A stretch of DNA of 64,000 nt from Adiantum capillus-veneris (Eukaryota; Streptophyta; Polypodiopsida; Polypodiales; Pteridaceae): positions 90,501,384 through 90,565,383 of the forward strand of contig CM043944.1 in the NCBI GenBank assembly GCA_014529385.2, written 5' to 3'. The notes under the pieces were generated by a model, which was not told the origin of the DNA, ran no database searches, and worked only from the letters and a program-made list of their open reading frames with translations. The first letter of the stretch is position 1, and each line of letters opens with the position of its first letter. Of this stretch, positions 1-10,377 are shown piece by piece. The position numbers and the translations under genes are program-made.

Positions 1-500
1 GCAGTAGTGGATAGTTCATCCAAGTGGGATGCTCCTTCTGAAGGTGCTCAAACTCTTGCCATGTGTATGCTCGCGGACAGGGGCAAACTGTAGGATCTTC
101 TTTAATGTATCTAGGTGCGTGGACTTGATGGATAAGAAATTATGGATGCTTCTTAAGCCATCTCTGTCGCCATGTAGGTTCAAGACTTTTCTCCGGCACC
201 TGCTGCTCCTCGAGCTTCATCTATCTGCTGGGGAGTCAGGTGAGCGACATTTGCAAAGTGTAGTATACGCTGCTCCCAACGTAGGCTCTTCCAATGATAC
301 CTCTCATGGAGGGTCTCCATACGCTCTCTTAACTACATCTCTGCCAATTCATTCAATGTAAGATCTTTGTCTGTTGCTTCAGCTGTAGTAGGCTCTGGCT
401 CTGTAGCAAGTGCAGATATTGGTTTCTCTGGAGGCATCTCTTGCTGTACAGTCCCTTCTGTCTCTAGTGGCCTGGCTTCTTTTCTTCTTGCATTTTCCTT
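1..500 (-). pseudogene. C-terminal part of accessory coiled-coil ORF of element A
   Basis: The minus-strand translation of about 500-1 aligns by eye with the accessory ORFs of elements B (38601-41384) and C (62601-62912). It shares a stretch ending LHFANVAHLTPQQID here and LHSVNVTQITPNQIN in C. It is Glu/Pro-rich upstream and carries in-frame stops, for example TAG near 357 and TGA near 190. The rest lies outside the window. The function is unknown. Its position downstream of pol is where Athila-type elements carry an env-like ORF, but I see no envelope features in it. Confidence 0.65.
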
Positions 501-664
501 GTAAGCAGACCACCAACTTGAAAGTTGTCAGTGTCTAGTCAGAGTGCTGGATAGGAGCTTCAACTGAATCTTTGATGATCATCAAATGCAAGTAACACTC
601 AAAATATATGTATAAAGCATGCTTGCAAGCCCAAAACACTAAAACTGACAATTTAGCAACACCA

Positions 665-686
665 GACAGTGAGCGTGTTTATTGTC
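665..686. repeat. Element A palindrome, copy 1 (diverged)
   Basis: Diverged copy of the 22-bp motif with arms GACAGTAAG and CTTACTGTC around AGCG. Here the arms read GACAGTGAG and TTTATTGTC. Confidence 0.6.
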
Positions 687-945
687 TCCAGTAGGTGTTT
701 TTGGCACTTTGAGGCGACAATGAGTGCATAGGCATGTAATACAATGCATGTGGAGTGTACTCCCCAATTTTGGTGTAATATGGAGCAATATACCATGATA
801 TATGGCAAACCCTGAATGGTAGGTGAGCTGTATAAATAGGTAACTTAGTGAAATTTTGATGCATAGTGCTTGTGGTTTCACAAACGTTGTGCAATGAGGC
901 TAGATACAGCTTTTGATGGGGTGCAAGTGAACTTCTCAGCATTGA

Positions 946-967
946 AACAGTAAGAGCGCTTACTGTC
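946..967. repeat. Element A palindrome, copy 2
   Basis: One base from the perfect motif: the first G is A. It starts 281 bp after copy 1. Confidence 0.75.
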
Positions 968-1223
968 TCCAGAGTGATATGGAGCTGGTTTTTTGATCTG
1001 TAATGCCAGGGTTAGCCGGAAGGTATCATTTGATGATTTTTGATGTGATGACTTTGATAGTGTGATGCTCCTTGGCAACAGTAGGTCCAGAGTTGGCTAG
1101 CTGGTGACTGAAATGGCTAAGTGATGGTTTTTTGCATTTTTACTTGGTAGGAGGCTTAGCCAATGTAATCATGGTGATGTATAGGAGCTATCTGGAAACT
1201 TTGGTAGTAGTCTGGACATGGGA

Positions 1224-1245
1224 GACAGTAAGAGCGCTTACTGTC
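1224..1245. repeat. Element A palindrome, copy 3 (perfect arms)
   Basis: Perfect 9-bp arms GACAGTAAG and CTTACTGTC around AGCG. It starts 278 bp after copy 2. Confidence 0.8.
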
Positions 1246-1509
1246 TCTTGAGCATTTTTTGAACTTTTTGAGAATGTAGCTTTATGGATGGCTCATAGAG
1301 GCTCTAAGAAGCAATTGTGGAGTTTGTCTCTCAACTTGGAATTGGGTATCATGGTTTCTTTACCAGGATTGATGTTGGCAGACTGATGAGCTTGGATTTT
1401 GGTCTAAGGATGGGGCTTTTGTGATTTTGTGGGTCAAATGCATGTATATTGATGTATTTAGAGGTGCATATGTGCTCAAAGTTGAGAAATTGGCCAAAAA
1501 TCCCTTAGA

Positions 1510-1531
1510 GACAGTAAGAGTGCTTATTGTC
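1510..1531. repeat. Element A palindrome, copy 4
   Basis: Two differences from the consensus (AGTG spacer, CTTATTGTC arm). It starts 286 bp after copy 3. Confidence 0.7.
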
Positions 1532-2587
1532 TGGGGGATCACAGGAGTGACATGCAATTGGAGTTTTGTGTTGGGACATTGTAGCTAGGCCCTATACACC
1601 CTTTTGGTGTGGTCACTTGTCAATTTTGACATCCACATTGGGTGTCGTGTCTTCCCAGACTCCCAAAGCCATCTACTGACTCTGTGTTGGTCTCGGCCTT
1701 CCGGGCTAGCATATGCCTATGTGGCATTGTTATTAGACCTATCTCTGAGGTCTCTGTGAAGTCCTATAGCCTTTGGTGGTCTCTAGAGTCTGCTGTGTTT
1801 TCTACGGGATTGTGCCTTCCCAGCCTTGTGTGTGCTTGTTACGTGCTTGTAAATGAGTCAAACAAGCATTAAATGACTTGAAAAGTATTCGTACTTACCC
1901 CTCATGGTAGCCATGACTGCAATGTGGAAGCAGGTGGCAATATGCTCTCTCAAGCTCTCTTTCACAAGGACAAGTAGCAAATGACCTTAGAAATGAGGGC
2001 TTGGGGTATACATACCTGGAGCTTAGGATGTGCAAGTGCAACCACCCCCATGGTTAGTCCCAACTCACATGTTAGATGACCTACTGATCAAAAATTTTGC
2101 AATTTGGACACCGTATGGCCAAATTCCATCACTTTTGCACTTTGAGCCTTTCCGCATTAAAAATATGGTTTCCGTCATTTTCCGCAACCTGACCTGTTGA
2201 CATTGGAAATCCATTCTGAAAATTCCTGCGGGTTTCCTAATATTAGGAAACATTTCTTGTATCTCTGTTTTATTTTTGGCGGCTTATTACTATTTATTAG
2301 AAAATAAAAAGAGAAAAATAGCAAAGAAATAGCAAATCACTGCAAAAATTATCCGAAAAATCATAGGATGTCCCGATATCTTGTATTTATTTAAGATAGC
2401 TAAAAACTAAATTTTGTACATATTTACACACACCCAGGGGTATATATGTGGTAGTTTCCCCTTTTTTACCACTATTCAGGGCAGAAAATGCAAACTTGGT
2501 CAAGAAAATTCGCAATAAAACACAAAATAAGTCGGAAAACATTTGAATACACTGCCCTATCATCATTTTGGGTCCGCATATGGAATG

Positions 2588-2600
2588 CCTCCCCCCCGCC
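2588..2600 (-). promoter_or_regulatory. Internal polypurine tract of element A
   Basis: The minus strand reads GGCGGGGGGGAGG. Flanking sequence (GGAATGCC on one side, GGAGTCCTCCCGGACGACA on the other) is shared with element B at 44016-44028, so the tract is conserved. It lies at least 2.6 kb from the 3' LTR, so it is not the usual tract next to the LTR; it may be a second plus-strand priming site. Confidence 0.55.
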
Positions 2601-3377
2601 TATCTGGAGTCCTCCCGGACGACATTGTATCATACTAGTGGTGTTGTGCATGGGTAAAACATTGGTGCCTATGCAAGGCCGTGTAATTAGCCCTATGCAT
2701 GCATACTCGGTCAGTGCATGGAAAAATTAATGTTGTGCAAGATGGGGGTCTTAAGCAGATTGCTTAAGGGCATGTGCTGGCGAGGTTTCCAAGTGGTAGA
2801 ATGCTTTCAAGAGACTAAGTTTCTCGGACATGGTCAGAACTGGTGGTGGTTTGACCAATGTTGACGTGTTGAGTACCTGTTGATGTTTTTTAGGTTTCCA
2901 TTGCAACCTGGATGTAGCCGGTTTCAGGTTTGGAATCTTTCGTTTGGGTTGCCATTTATACGAAACGGCAGTTTTGGTGGGCTGTTTAGGAACCCAAACT
3001 TGTTTGTAGTGAATAGGAATTTTGGTTTTGATTTGCCTGGGTGGTGGGTGGGCTCGGGTGTACTGTTTGGATTGTCAAGTAGCTGTGATTTCCGTGTGGT
3101 TGCCTTTTGGCAGTGGGGGTTGAGCAACTGTTGGCTTGGGTTGCTTGGGCCGCCAGACCTGCTTGGTTTTCTATATAGGAGTAATGACATTAGCAGGTTT
3201 GATTGGATTCCACCTATATTTGCTGGATGTTTTCGATGTGTTGGGCACTAGTGGTGGCTTCGCTCTCTAGACAAGTTGTTGGCTAGGCTTTGGCGGTGGA
3301 GATTGTGGATTTGATTGTTTTGGCCGCCAAGCTTACTTGTATGTTGGGCGAGGTAACTGTGGAATTCCGGATTTATG
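2601..3377 (-). pseudogene. Basic proline-rich C-terminal tail of element A pol
   Basis: Downstream of the second protease the minus strand encodes, in broken frames, a Pro/Lys/Gln-rich stretch with recurrent WRPKQ or WVPKQP words. Element B keeps a similar WRPK-containing tail (44193-44640) after losing most of pol, which supports a real domain. Several stops and frame changes are present. It could be a nucleic-acid-binding tail; that is inference from composition only. Confidence 0.45.
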
Positions 3378-3932
3378 TTAAGGCCTTTTTTTGGTGTGAG
3401 GAAGTGCAGGTTGTGACACTGGTTCTTCAATGCTGACCTGACATGCAGCATCAGCAGTTTCTTTTGGCTGTGATGGTTGTACAGTTGCTGAAACAGGTGC
3501 AGGTGGTGGAGGAAGGAATTTCTGATTTTTTTCTCGTAGTTGCTGATGAGGGACCTCCTCCTCGCTTGCAAACAACACTTTGCTAACCTTTCCCTCTGCT
3601 TGAAAGTACATAAGGTTACCTGACCAATGCAAATAAGCGTTGTATCTCCTTTGCCAGGTTGTACCAAATATGATGGGGGAATAATCATCTTGAACATCGC
3701 ACACATGAAATTGATGAGTGCACAGCAAGCCATTGATATACAAGAGTATCTCCGCCCAGCCTTTGGTTATGATAATTGCATTATTGAAGGCTTCACAGCA
3801 GCGAAATTCCGGCACTAACTGAACACCTGTTCAGTTGATTAAAGAAACTGTATGTGACGTAGTTGTAATGAGCTCCTGAATCCACTAAGGCATAGGTTGG
3901 AACTTTATCCAGGGTCACTTCAATCGGAATGC
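3378..3932 (-). pseudogene. Second retropepsin-like protease domain after integrase (element A)
   Basis: Minus-strand coding begins in the 3793-4305 ORF and continues after a one-base frameshift near 3818 in the 3378-3815 ORF. The motif ALVDSGAHYNYV is an aspartic-protease active site (DSGA). It is followed at the expected distance by DDYSPIIFGTTW, which corresponds to the second conserved hydrophobic-Gly block of retropepsins, and by LMYFQAEGK. Total length of about 115 residues suits one retropepsin monomer. It resembles the ALVDSGATHNF type of other gypsy lineages more than this element's own first protease (ILDSGAGAAIV, 7831-9783). After it comes a Pro-rich segment. The frameshift breaks this copy. 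Confidence 0.7.
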
Positions 3933-4317
3933 AAGGATCAACATCTTCATCATCCAGATCAAAAGGAGTAATCTGATACATCCGAGTCCAGTTTTGCTTA
4001 TTGAATCCCTGTTGCTGCTGCTTTTGTTTGAGTTGTCGAAGTCGTGCTTCTTCTTGAGCTTCTTCTTTGATAAATTTGGCTGTAGCTTTTCGACAACCAG
4101 CTGCATGCACCCTCTCAAGCATTTCTGGAGTTAGCAGGAAATGATATTTCTTTAACCTGCATCCACTAATCCAATTAGGCATTTCCTCTCCCTCTAATGT
4201 GGAAAGTTTGATGGCCCCGCTAGATGATATATCTGTAATCAAATAGGGTCCCATGCCTCGCTTCTTCAATTTCTTGGTTTTTTGTTTGAGTTTGTAGACA
4301 AGCACATAATTACCTTT
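3933..4317 (-). pseudogene. Integrase C-terminal (GPY/F-like) segment of element A
   Basis: In frame with the integrase core but separated from it by a TAG at about 4318. The sequence KKRGMGPYLITDISSSGAI matches the GPY/F module at the integrase C-terminus of gypsy elements, which helps hold the integration complex on DNA. A Gln/Lys/Glu-rich linker (residues about 85-115 of this 170-residue ORF) leads into the second protease. Confidence 0.65.
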
Positions 4318-5280
4318 CTAAAATTCTTTCGTTATCAGGTGCTTGTCATGGAACTCCTTCATTCTGCGCTTTTGCGCATAGATGCCTATGACAGCTTTCA
4401 TTCTTATTTCATCAAGTTTCTCTAGGTCATCTAGGCGTTGTATGAGCTCATGACCTGTCCATTCGAGTGCTTGTGCCACTCTTAAAGTAGGCATTAGGAA
4501 TTCCATTGGCAATATTGCATTAAGACCATACACCATATTGTATGGTGTTGTATTTAGGACAGTCTTATAGGCCACTCTATATGCCCAAATTGCAGCGTGC
4601 AATTTCTGGTCCCAATCAGTCCTATTGTTATTCACTATTTTTGTGAGCACTGTGCATAAGACTTTGTTTGTGCTCTCCGCTAAGCCATTGGCTTGCGGGT
4701 GATATGGAGCTGACTTCTTATGTATGACAAGGAACTCGTCAAGCAAGTATTCAATCACTTCATTGACAAAGTGTGTTCCTCGATCACTGACTATTTCTAT
4801 GGGTAGCCCATATATTGTGAAAATTTCTTCATATAGAAACTGAGCGGCGGTGCGTGCATCATTTTTAGTTGTGGCTTTTGCTTCGACCCATTTCATTAAG
4901 TAATCTGTAGCCACAATGATGTATTCAGCGTGACTCCTATAGGCCGGTGTGATCGGACCCACGAAATCAATTCCCCATTTGGCAAATGCTCTAGTTCCTA
5001 GCATAGGTCTAAGAGGCATATGGTCCTTTCGCATAGGAACTTTTTCACGTTGGCAGTCGTCACATCGCTTGACATACATCTCCGCGTCTTGAAGGAGTGT
5101 CAGCCACCATATCCCTGCAAACATAATCAATTGCACAGTGCGTTCTGCTGAGAAATGGCCACCAGCCTGCCCTGCATGTGCTTCCTGTCGGATTGGCAGG
5201 TATTCTCTTTCCGATGCACATAGCCTTAACTGATTGTCTTTGTTTCGTTTATACAATTGATTGCCAATCAGTTGATACAT
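4318..5280 (-). CDS. Integrase core of element A
   Basis: A 320-residue segment. Residues about 35-76 hold an HHCC zinc-binding domain (AHAGQAGGHF then CDDC). The catalytic triad is visible as WGIDFVGPI, IVSDRGTHF and GLAESTNKV, with 35 residues between the second Asp and the Glu, so it is a complete DD35E core. It inserts element cDNA into the chromosome. Upstream it is joined in frame to the RT/RNase H ORF across a single TGA (5302-5304); downstream a TAG separates it from its GPY/F end. All catalytic residues are kept. The stop codons, rather than active-site loss, would block a full-length product. Confidence 0.85.
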   Translation of the reverse strand: MYQLIGNQLYKRNKDNQLRLCASEREYLPIRQEAHAGQAGGHFSAERTVQLIMFAGIWWLTLLQDAEMYVKRCDDCQREKVPMRKDHMPLRPMLGTRAFAKWGIDFVGPITPAYRSHAEYIIVATDYLMKWVEAKATTKNDARTAAQFLYEEIFTIYGLPIEIVSDRGTHFVNEVIEYLLDEFLVIHKKSAPYHPQANGLAESTNKVLCTVLTKIVNNNRTDWDQKLHAAIWAYRVAYKTVLNTTPYNMVYGLNAILPMEFLMPTLRVAQALEWTGHELIQRLDDLEKLDEIRMKAVIGIYAQKRRMKEFHDKHLITKEF

Positions 5281-5301
5281 TTCTGCTTCCTTTATTATCG
5301 C

Positions 5302-7461
5302 TCATTCCCTTGTCTTGCTCATTTTCTCGGGAAATGGAGTCCCCTTAAGATAATCGACTATATACTGACTCCATTTAGGTGCTATGGTCACTTGGTATAA
5401 GGTGGCATGATCCACCGGTGGTTTGGCTCTGCATCGTGCACATTCCTGAATGTACTTGTGCACATCCTTCTTCATCCGCGGCCAATACACTCCAAGTCGA
5501 TTCAACTTCCTAGAAGTCTGGTGGAATCCGTGATGTATTCCAATGACCTCTGTGTGAGCTTCAGCCAGATATAGTGGAATCTCATTTGGCTCAACGCATA
5601 ATTGGAATATACCGTCAGCATTTTGACAATACAATCTTCCACTAATCAGCTTGAAGTTCTTGCTTTCAAAGACCACATCTGGTGACATCAGTCGTTCAGG
5701 CCCTACTGAAACTTGTCCGATAGACAGGATTTGGAAGATTTTGTGACTCCATCGAGGAATCATTTCTATATTGAAAAGATAAGCGTCAAGTAGATCATCA
5801 TCAATCCCCATTGGTGGCTCTCCGCTTAAGATTCGAGACAGATGATCAGCTCGTTGGTGGGTTGTACCTTTTTTAACTACTACAGTGAAGTCAAACTCTA
5901 GCAATATGATGAACCATCTGACAATTCTTCCCGTATTGCATGGTTTGTTCACCAAGTAGAGTAGTGCTTGATGATCTACAAAGAAGGTGAAATGATTGGC
6001 TAGAAGATAGTGTCTGAACTTCTTTACAGCGTATATTATTCCCAAACCTTCTCTTTCAGTGGTGGTATAATTCTTCTCAGCACTATTCAGCTGTCTACTG
6101 GCGTAAGATATTGGGAAATCCATATTACCATCACCAGGTTGAGCTAAGATACACCCAATCTCTATAGCTGAAGCATCTATGTGAACATGGAATTCTTTCG
6201 TCCAATCTGGAGCCTTGAGAATAGGAGCCGTGATCAACGCTTCCTTCAGATTTCTAAAGGATTCCTCACATTCTTCAGTCCATTTGAATTCAGTGATAAG
6301 GGCATACAAAGGTCGTGCAATCACAGCATACATGTAGATAAATCTGCGATAGTATCCACAATGGCCCATAAAAGCTTGCACGCCTTTGGCATTTGTAGGT
6401 CTAGGTAATTCCATTATGACTTTAATCTTTTCAAGATCTGTGGATATCCCATTTTTTGACACTATGTGCCCTAATATCTTCCCTTGTCTAACCATGAATA
6501 CGCATTTTTCAGGATTCAGGCAGATTCTATATGTTCTACACTTCTCAAAGACTTTCTTAAGGTGAACTACATGTTCATCTCTCGCAAGGGAATGAACACA
6601 CAGGTCATCCATATAGATTTCCAAGAAATTTTGAAGATACTCCTTGAATGCGTGACTCATCAGTCTCTGGAAGGTTGCTGGTGCATTGGTGAGCCCAAAT
6701 GGCATCACTCTATACGCATATATGCCCCATTCTGTAGCAAAAGCGGTTTTGTGTTGATCTTCTGGCTTGATCCCCAGTTGATTGTAACCAGAGAATCCAT
6801 CCAGAAAGCTATACGCTCTTTTTCCTGCTAATCTCTCTAACACGTGTTCGGTCATGGGAAGAGGATAGTTATCCCTGATTGTAGCAGCGTTCACTTTCTT
6901 AAGATTGACACATACTCGTAACTTGACATTCTTTTTGGGGACAACCACAATAGGTGACACCCATTCCATATGTTCAATCTCATAGATGAATTCTGCTTCC
7001 ATAAGTTTGTCTATCTCTTCCTTTATCTTTCTAGCAAAGGTTTCGTTGTACGTATATGGACGTTGTCTGCTAGGTTTTGCATCGGCTTTTAGGGGAATGG
7101 TGTGCTGACAGATAACAGGATCCACACCCTTCAAGTCCTTGTAAGACCAAGCAAAAACATCCCTATACTCCTTAAGGGCATCGATTAATGTTAACTCTTC
7201 CTCTGGAGTAAGATCTGTGGCAATGTAGGCAGGTTTAGGCTCTTCTCCAGGGTTTTCCAAATCAATTCTCTTAGCTTCTTCAGGACCATCATATGATGTC
7301 CCAACTTGTTTCTTCTCTTGAACAGGCTGTTCCAAACATATACGCCTATCCTGAATAGTATATTGCTTGTAGTGGAAAGGAACACTGATTCCATCCTGCA
7401 CTAAACTGCTTCCTTCTGTGCTATTTGATAGCTCTGTGGTCCATTCTTCGTTGGTGTGCAA
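5302..7461 (-). CDS. Reverse transcriptase, RNase H and first integrase zinc finger of element A
   Basis: A 719-residue ORF. It starts with a linker and an RT with TFARKIKEEIDK, FLDGFSGYNQL (first catalytic Asp), MPFGLTNAP and YMDDLCV (catalytic Asp pair). RNase H follows with HIDASAIEIG, TEREGLGI and FFVDHQALL, all acidic residues kept. At residues about 635-677 (5431-5560) there is a complete HHCC zinc-binding motif (AHTEVIGIHHGFH ... CARC). Another HHCC motif follows in the next ORF, so the integrase N-terminal domain is duplicated. The ORF ends in TGA; reading continues in the same frame. Confidence 0.88.
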   Translation of the reverse strand: MHTNEEWTTELSNSTEGSSLVQDGISVPFHYKQYTIQDRRICLEQPVQEKKQVGTSYDGPEEAKRIDLENPGEEPKPAYIATDLTPEEELTLIDALKEYRDVFAWSYKDLKGVDPVICQHTIPLKADAKPSRQRPYTYNETFARKIKEEIDKLMEAEFIYEIEHMEWVSPIVVVPKKNVKLRVCVNLKKVNAATIRDNYPLPMTEHVLERLAGKRAYSFLDGFSGYNQLGIKPEDQHKTAFATEWGIYAYRVMPFGLTNAPATFQRLMSHAFKEYLQNFLEIYMDDLCVHSLARDEHVVHLKKVFEKCRTYRICLNPEKCVFMVRQGKILGHIVSKNGISTDLEKIKVIMELPRPTNAKGVQAFMGHCGYYRRFIYMYAVIARPLYALITEFKWTEECEESFRNLKEALITAPILKAPDWTKEFHVHIDASAIEIGCILAQPGDGNMDFPISYASRQLNSAEKNYTTTEREGLGIIYAVKKFRHYLLANHFTFFVDHQALLYLVNKPCNTGRIVRWFIILLEFDFTVVVKKGTTHQRADHLSRILSGEPPMGIDDDLLDAYLFNIEMIPRWSHKIFQILSIGQVSVGPERLMSPDVVFESKNFKLISGRLYCQNADGIFQLCVEPNEIPLYLAEAHTEVIGIHHGFHQTSRKLNRLGVYWPRMKKDVHKYIQECARCRAKPPVDHATLYQVTIAPKWSQYIVDYLKGTPFPEKMSKTRE

Positions 7462-7497
7462 GCTTTTCTTGGCTAAATTCTCTCATCGTCGTTCACG

Positions 7498-7761
7498 TCA
7501 CGCTTTTTTAGCAGAAATATTGCTTTTAGCCTCAGGTTCTTTTTTAGGTGGCGGATTCTTCATTCTTCGTTTTGTTTCTCTGAAATACATCCCCGTTACC
7601 CCATCTTTAATGCAGTCTTCAGCCTTGACTAGCATTAAGAATTGTAATTTGCTTTCTAGCTCCGGCATCGGGTTGGTTTTCTTGTATCTTCTCTGGATCT
7701 TCCTTTTGTAGCACTGCAATTTATAGTGGGGTGGTCTAGGTATCGTCAAAGGAATCCTCAT
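7498..7761 (-). pseudogene. Protease-to-RT linker of element A
   Basis: An 87-residue segment with PHYKLQCYKRKIQRRYKKTNPMPELESKL and VKAEDC. It corresponds to the segment around RLRPMPEFQGK and IHAVDC inside the uninterrupted 44883-47336 ORF of element B, so it is an in-family linker isolated by stops. It is strongly basic. Confidence 0.6.
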
Positions 7762-7830
7762 TTCATCCTCAGACTCACTATGCTTCCCACTCGAGTGTTC
7801 GTCATCTACATCTTCTATGAAGAGGCACTC

Positions 7831-9783
7831 TCATTGGATCCCTTCGTTTTTTGACTCAGTGTCGTCTATCGTCTCTGGATCTGAAGAGCAAGGAGTCAAG
7901 TCCCTGATAGAGATTGTGTCCTGAATTGTCAGGCATTGGACTTTCTTCTCTATCTCATCGACTTCATTGACCATTGTAGTCTCCTCATTGCCTTTGTCTA
8001 TCGTGTGAAGTGCTTTTAGCATGCGTAGGGGGACTAAGTCCAAACCTTCACTGTCACAAAACTTTGTGGGAGTGGTCTCGTTAGTGCTTACATCAAGTGT
8101 AGCTAAGATCTGCATCCATTCCAAAGGCTCAAAGGCTTCTTCTGGAAATGGCTCTGCAATATATGCATCATCCACTACACTTCTTTCCAGTTTGCACTCA
8201 TTTCTATCCAAGCTTCCATTGTCTGAAGCTCCGCACATCCATAATTGAGGTTTTTTTACCAGAAATGCTTGAATTTCGGAATTAGCTGCTGTGACTGAGT
8301 CAAAATCCTCCGCAAGTGTTCGCTGCACATCACGAGAAGAGTAATCTTCGAGGTTTATCCTTGTGATGTTGTCCATGTGGCGAAGATATAGGTAGTTGTA
8401 GCCCCAGTCTTGTATCATCATGAGCTGGCGCATGAAGGGTCTTCCAAGAATAACTTCATAGTTATTCCTGTCACCGAAATCAACTACTGCGAACGTATGC
8501 TCATATTCTATACCACATGACGTTACGATGATTTTTTCCAATATTCCCAAGGGTCTTTCGACATAACCATCGGCTAATTGTAGCTTCATTCTGGTCTTTC
8601 TGAGTGCTGGTTTTCCCCATTTCTCCCAAAGATCTTTTGTAACTATGGCTGCACCTGCTCCACTATCCAAAATTGCCATGGTTTTGACGTCATTGAACTC
8701 CAGTGGTAGTATCGTGTTGCCTTCCTCACCTTCACAGTAATCTCTAACTTTGTTTACTGGTACAGATTTGACACTAGCTTTTGTCTTTTGATCGTCACCC
8801 AACTCTGCTTCAAGCATCTCTTGCGAATCCTTTAGACCCAATTTCTCTAAGCATGTGCTCACTTCTTTCCACATATGTGGTCGTATCTTGAGCAGCTCTG
8901 CCAACGTTAAAGTGCATCTTACTTGTGTGGACAGCAACTCATGAAGGGCGTTAGAGTCTAAGGTTGGCTTGAACGACTTTCTTTGAGACGGAAGGATCAT
9001 AATGTCAGACTTGGCTTCATATTTGCCTTGATAAGCAGGGAGTTCCTTAAGATTTTCATCTATGCTCTCTGTCGATTTTTCTGACCCTATGTCTCCATAC
9101 ATCGACCCAGCATCTAGATCGGGCATCTGGCGTTCTACATCAACTTCCTCTAGAGGAGCTGACTTGAGTGTCATGCTTCCATCTTTGGCGTTTCTGATTA
9201 GCTCCCACAATCTATGAGGCCAATCATCTCTGACTTCAGGTGCCATGGGTGGTTCGTTATAGATGGATTTTTCTGTGCTATTTTCCGCCACTCTATGGTC
9301 CAACTCTTGTCTTTTGCTCTCTTCTTCAGCCCGCGATTCTTCAATCTTTACTTGTGGATCAGATTTCTCTTCTAGTTCCTTGAAGCTAGCTTCTGGAACA
9401 TTCACCTCCTCAGGTATATCAGATTTTAGGTCAAATGGAGGTTGTTGACTTATCCTTTCCTCAACTGGCATCGCAAGAGGCTTTTCTAATAATGCATGAG
9501 CTGTTTGGATCAATCGTTTGCACATTTCGAACCTCTGTTTCTCCAGCTCTGCATTTGGATAAGTCAGCCATTGATTTGCCTGAGTTTGGTACGTTTCTAT
9601 CCTGGCTTCATAGGCTTTTATTATAGCATCTAAGGGTTCACACACCTTCTCAACCAAGACTGATCCACCTGAAAATAGGCTACTGCTCTCCTTATCTTTC
9701 TTTTCCTGGCTGTTCGTGTTGTCTATCTTGTTTGGTTCTGCTTCCCCAGAATCAGATGCTACTCCAGAAAGATGTTGTTGCAA
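7831..9783 (-). CDS. Protease-containing polyprotein segment of element A
   Basis: A 650-residue ORF. The first ~330 residues are acidic and low in complexity, with a short helical segment (VLVEKVCEPLDAIIKAYEARIETYQ) also found in elements B and C. The protease core lies at residues about 360-470: MAILDSGAGAAIV (active site DSGA) and NYEVILGRPFMRQL (second conserved block, ILGRPF). The region after it (CGASDNG, PFPEEAFEPLEWMQILATLDV, TPTKFCDSEGLD) is shared with element B. It processes the polyprotein. Upstream it is in frame with the gag zinc-knuckle region across a TGA at 9880-9882. Confidence 0.85.
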   Translation of the reverse strand: MQQHLSGVASDSGEAEPNKIDNTNSQEKKDKESSSLFSGGSVLVEKVCEPLDAIIKAYEARIETYQTQANQWLTYPNAELEKQRFEMCKRLIQTAHALLEKPLAMPVEERISQQPPFDLKSDIPEEVNVPEASFKELEEKSDPQVKIEESRAEEESKRQELDHRVAENSTEKSIYNEPPMAPEVRDDWPHRLWELIRNAKDGSMTLKSAPLEEVDVERQMPDLDAGSMYGDIGSEKSTESIDENLKELPAYQGKYEAKSDIMILPSQRKSFKPTLDSNALHELLSTQVRCTLTLAELLKIRPHMWKEVSTCLEKLGLKDSQEMLEAELGDDQKTKASVKSVPVNKVRDYCEGEEGNTILPLEFNDVKTMAILDSGAGAAIVTKDLWEKWGKPALRKTRMKLQLADGYVERPLGILEKIIVTSCGIEYEHTFAVVDFGDRNNYEVILGRPFMRQLMMIQDWGYNYLYLRHMDNITRINLEDYSSRDVQRTLAEDFDSVTAANSEIQAFLVKKPQLWMCGASDNGSLDRNECKLERSVVDDAYIAEPFPEEAFEPLEWMQILATLDVSTNETTPTKFCDSEGLDLVPLRMLKALHTIDKGNEETTMVNEVDEIEKKVQCLTIQDTISIRDLTPCSSDPETIDDTESKNEGIQ

Positions 9784-9879
9784 TTTCTCTTGAGCTTTTG
9801 CAAGCTCAGCAGATACAGTCTTGTATTTATGATGATTTCTAGCTCTCTCCTTAGAGCGGATTTTACGTCTTTCTACCCT

Positions 9880-10377
9880 TCAACTAGGAGCTTGACTAGC
9901 TCTCTCTTGGCCTTCATCCTTTTTCTCACCTTCTTTCCCCTTAGCTTGAGCTCGTGTAACTGCCTTGACAGGTACAGTCGCTTCAGTCTCCGATCCACTC
10001 GAAGAAGGTATCACTCCAATCTTACTTATGGTCGCTTTTCCTTTATTGTCGGTTTCGTTTGGACAGTCGGTATACAAGTGGGTAATTCCTCATTGATTAC
10101 ACTGAGGTTTGATACTTTGTTCCCCCACTGGACAACTGTTCATCAAATGATCTCCACCACACCGGTAACATGGTCCCAATGGTCTTGGTGGTTGTTGAGG
10201 AGGTTGCGGGGTGAAATTTTGCCTTGGAGGATAAGATCTTGGCTTCATTTCTCCCTGCTAATTAGCTATGAACATCAAAGTTCCTTGACCCACAGTCACT
10301 CCCTCGTTAGACATCATGGAAGTGTCTGGTTGTGGAATGTAACTGGTGGTAGGATTCGACATCCATGGATCATACAT
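9880..10377 (-). pseudogene. Tandem CCHC zinc knuckles of element A gag
   Basis: The minus strand encodes CYRCGGDHLMNSC (C-X2-C-X3-H-X4-C), followed by a second knuckle in which the second Cys position is now a TGA stop (CNQ-stop-GITHLYTDC). The matching knuckle of element B reads CTECGITHLIPDC, so the stop replaced a zinc ligand. Then comes a Ser/Glu-rich linker ending in VTRAQAK, also shared with B and C. These knuckles bind and package element RNA. Confidence 0.7.

Larger units (their letters stand above)
501..2587 (-). other. Non-coding spacer of element A with spaced palindromes
   Basis: No convincing coding capacity on either strand. The right part (about 2330-2587) is recognisably similar to element B at about 43850-44015. 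The left part carries four copies of a short palindrome at 278-286 bp spacing. The matching interval of element B is also non-coding and carries its own, different palindrome. Confidence 0.6.
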
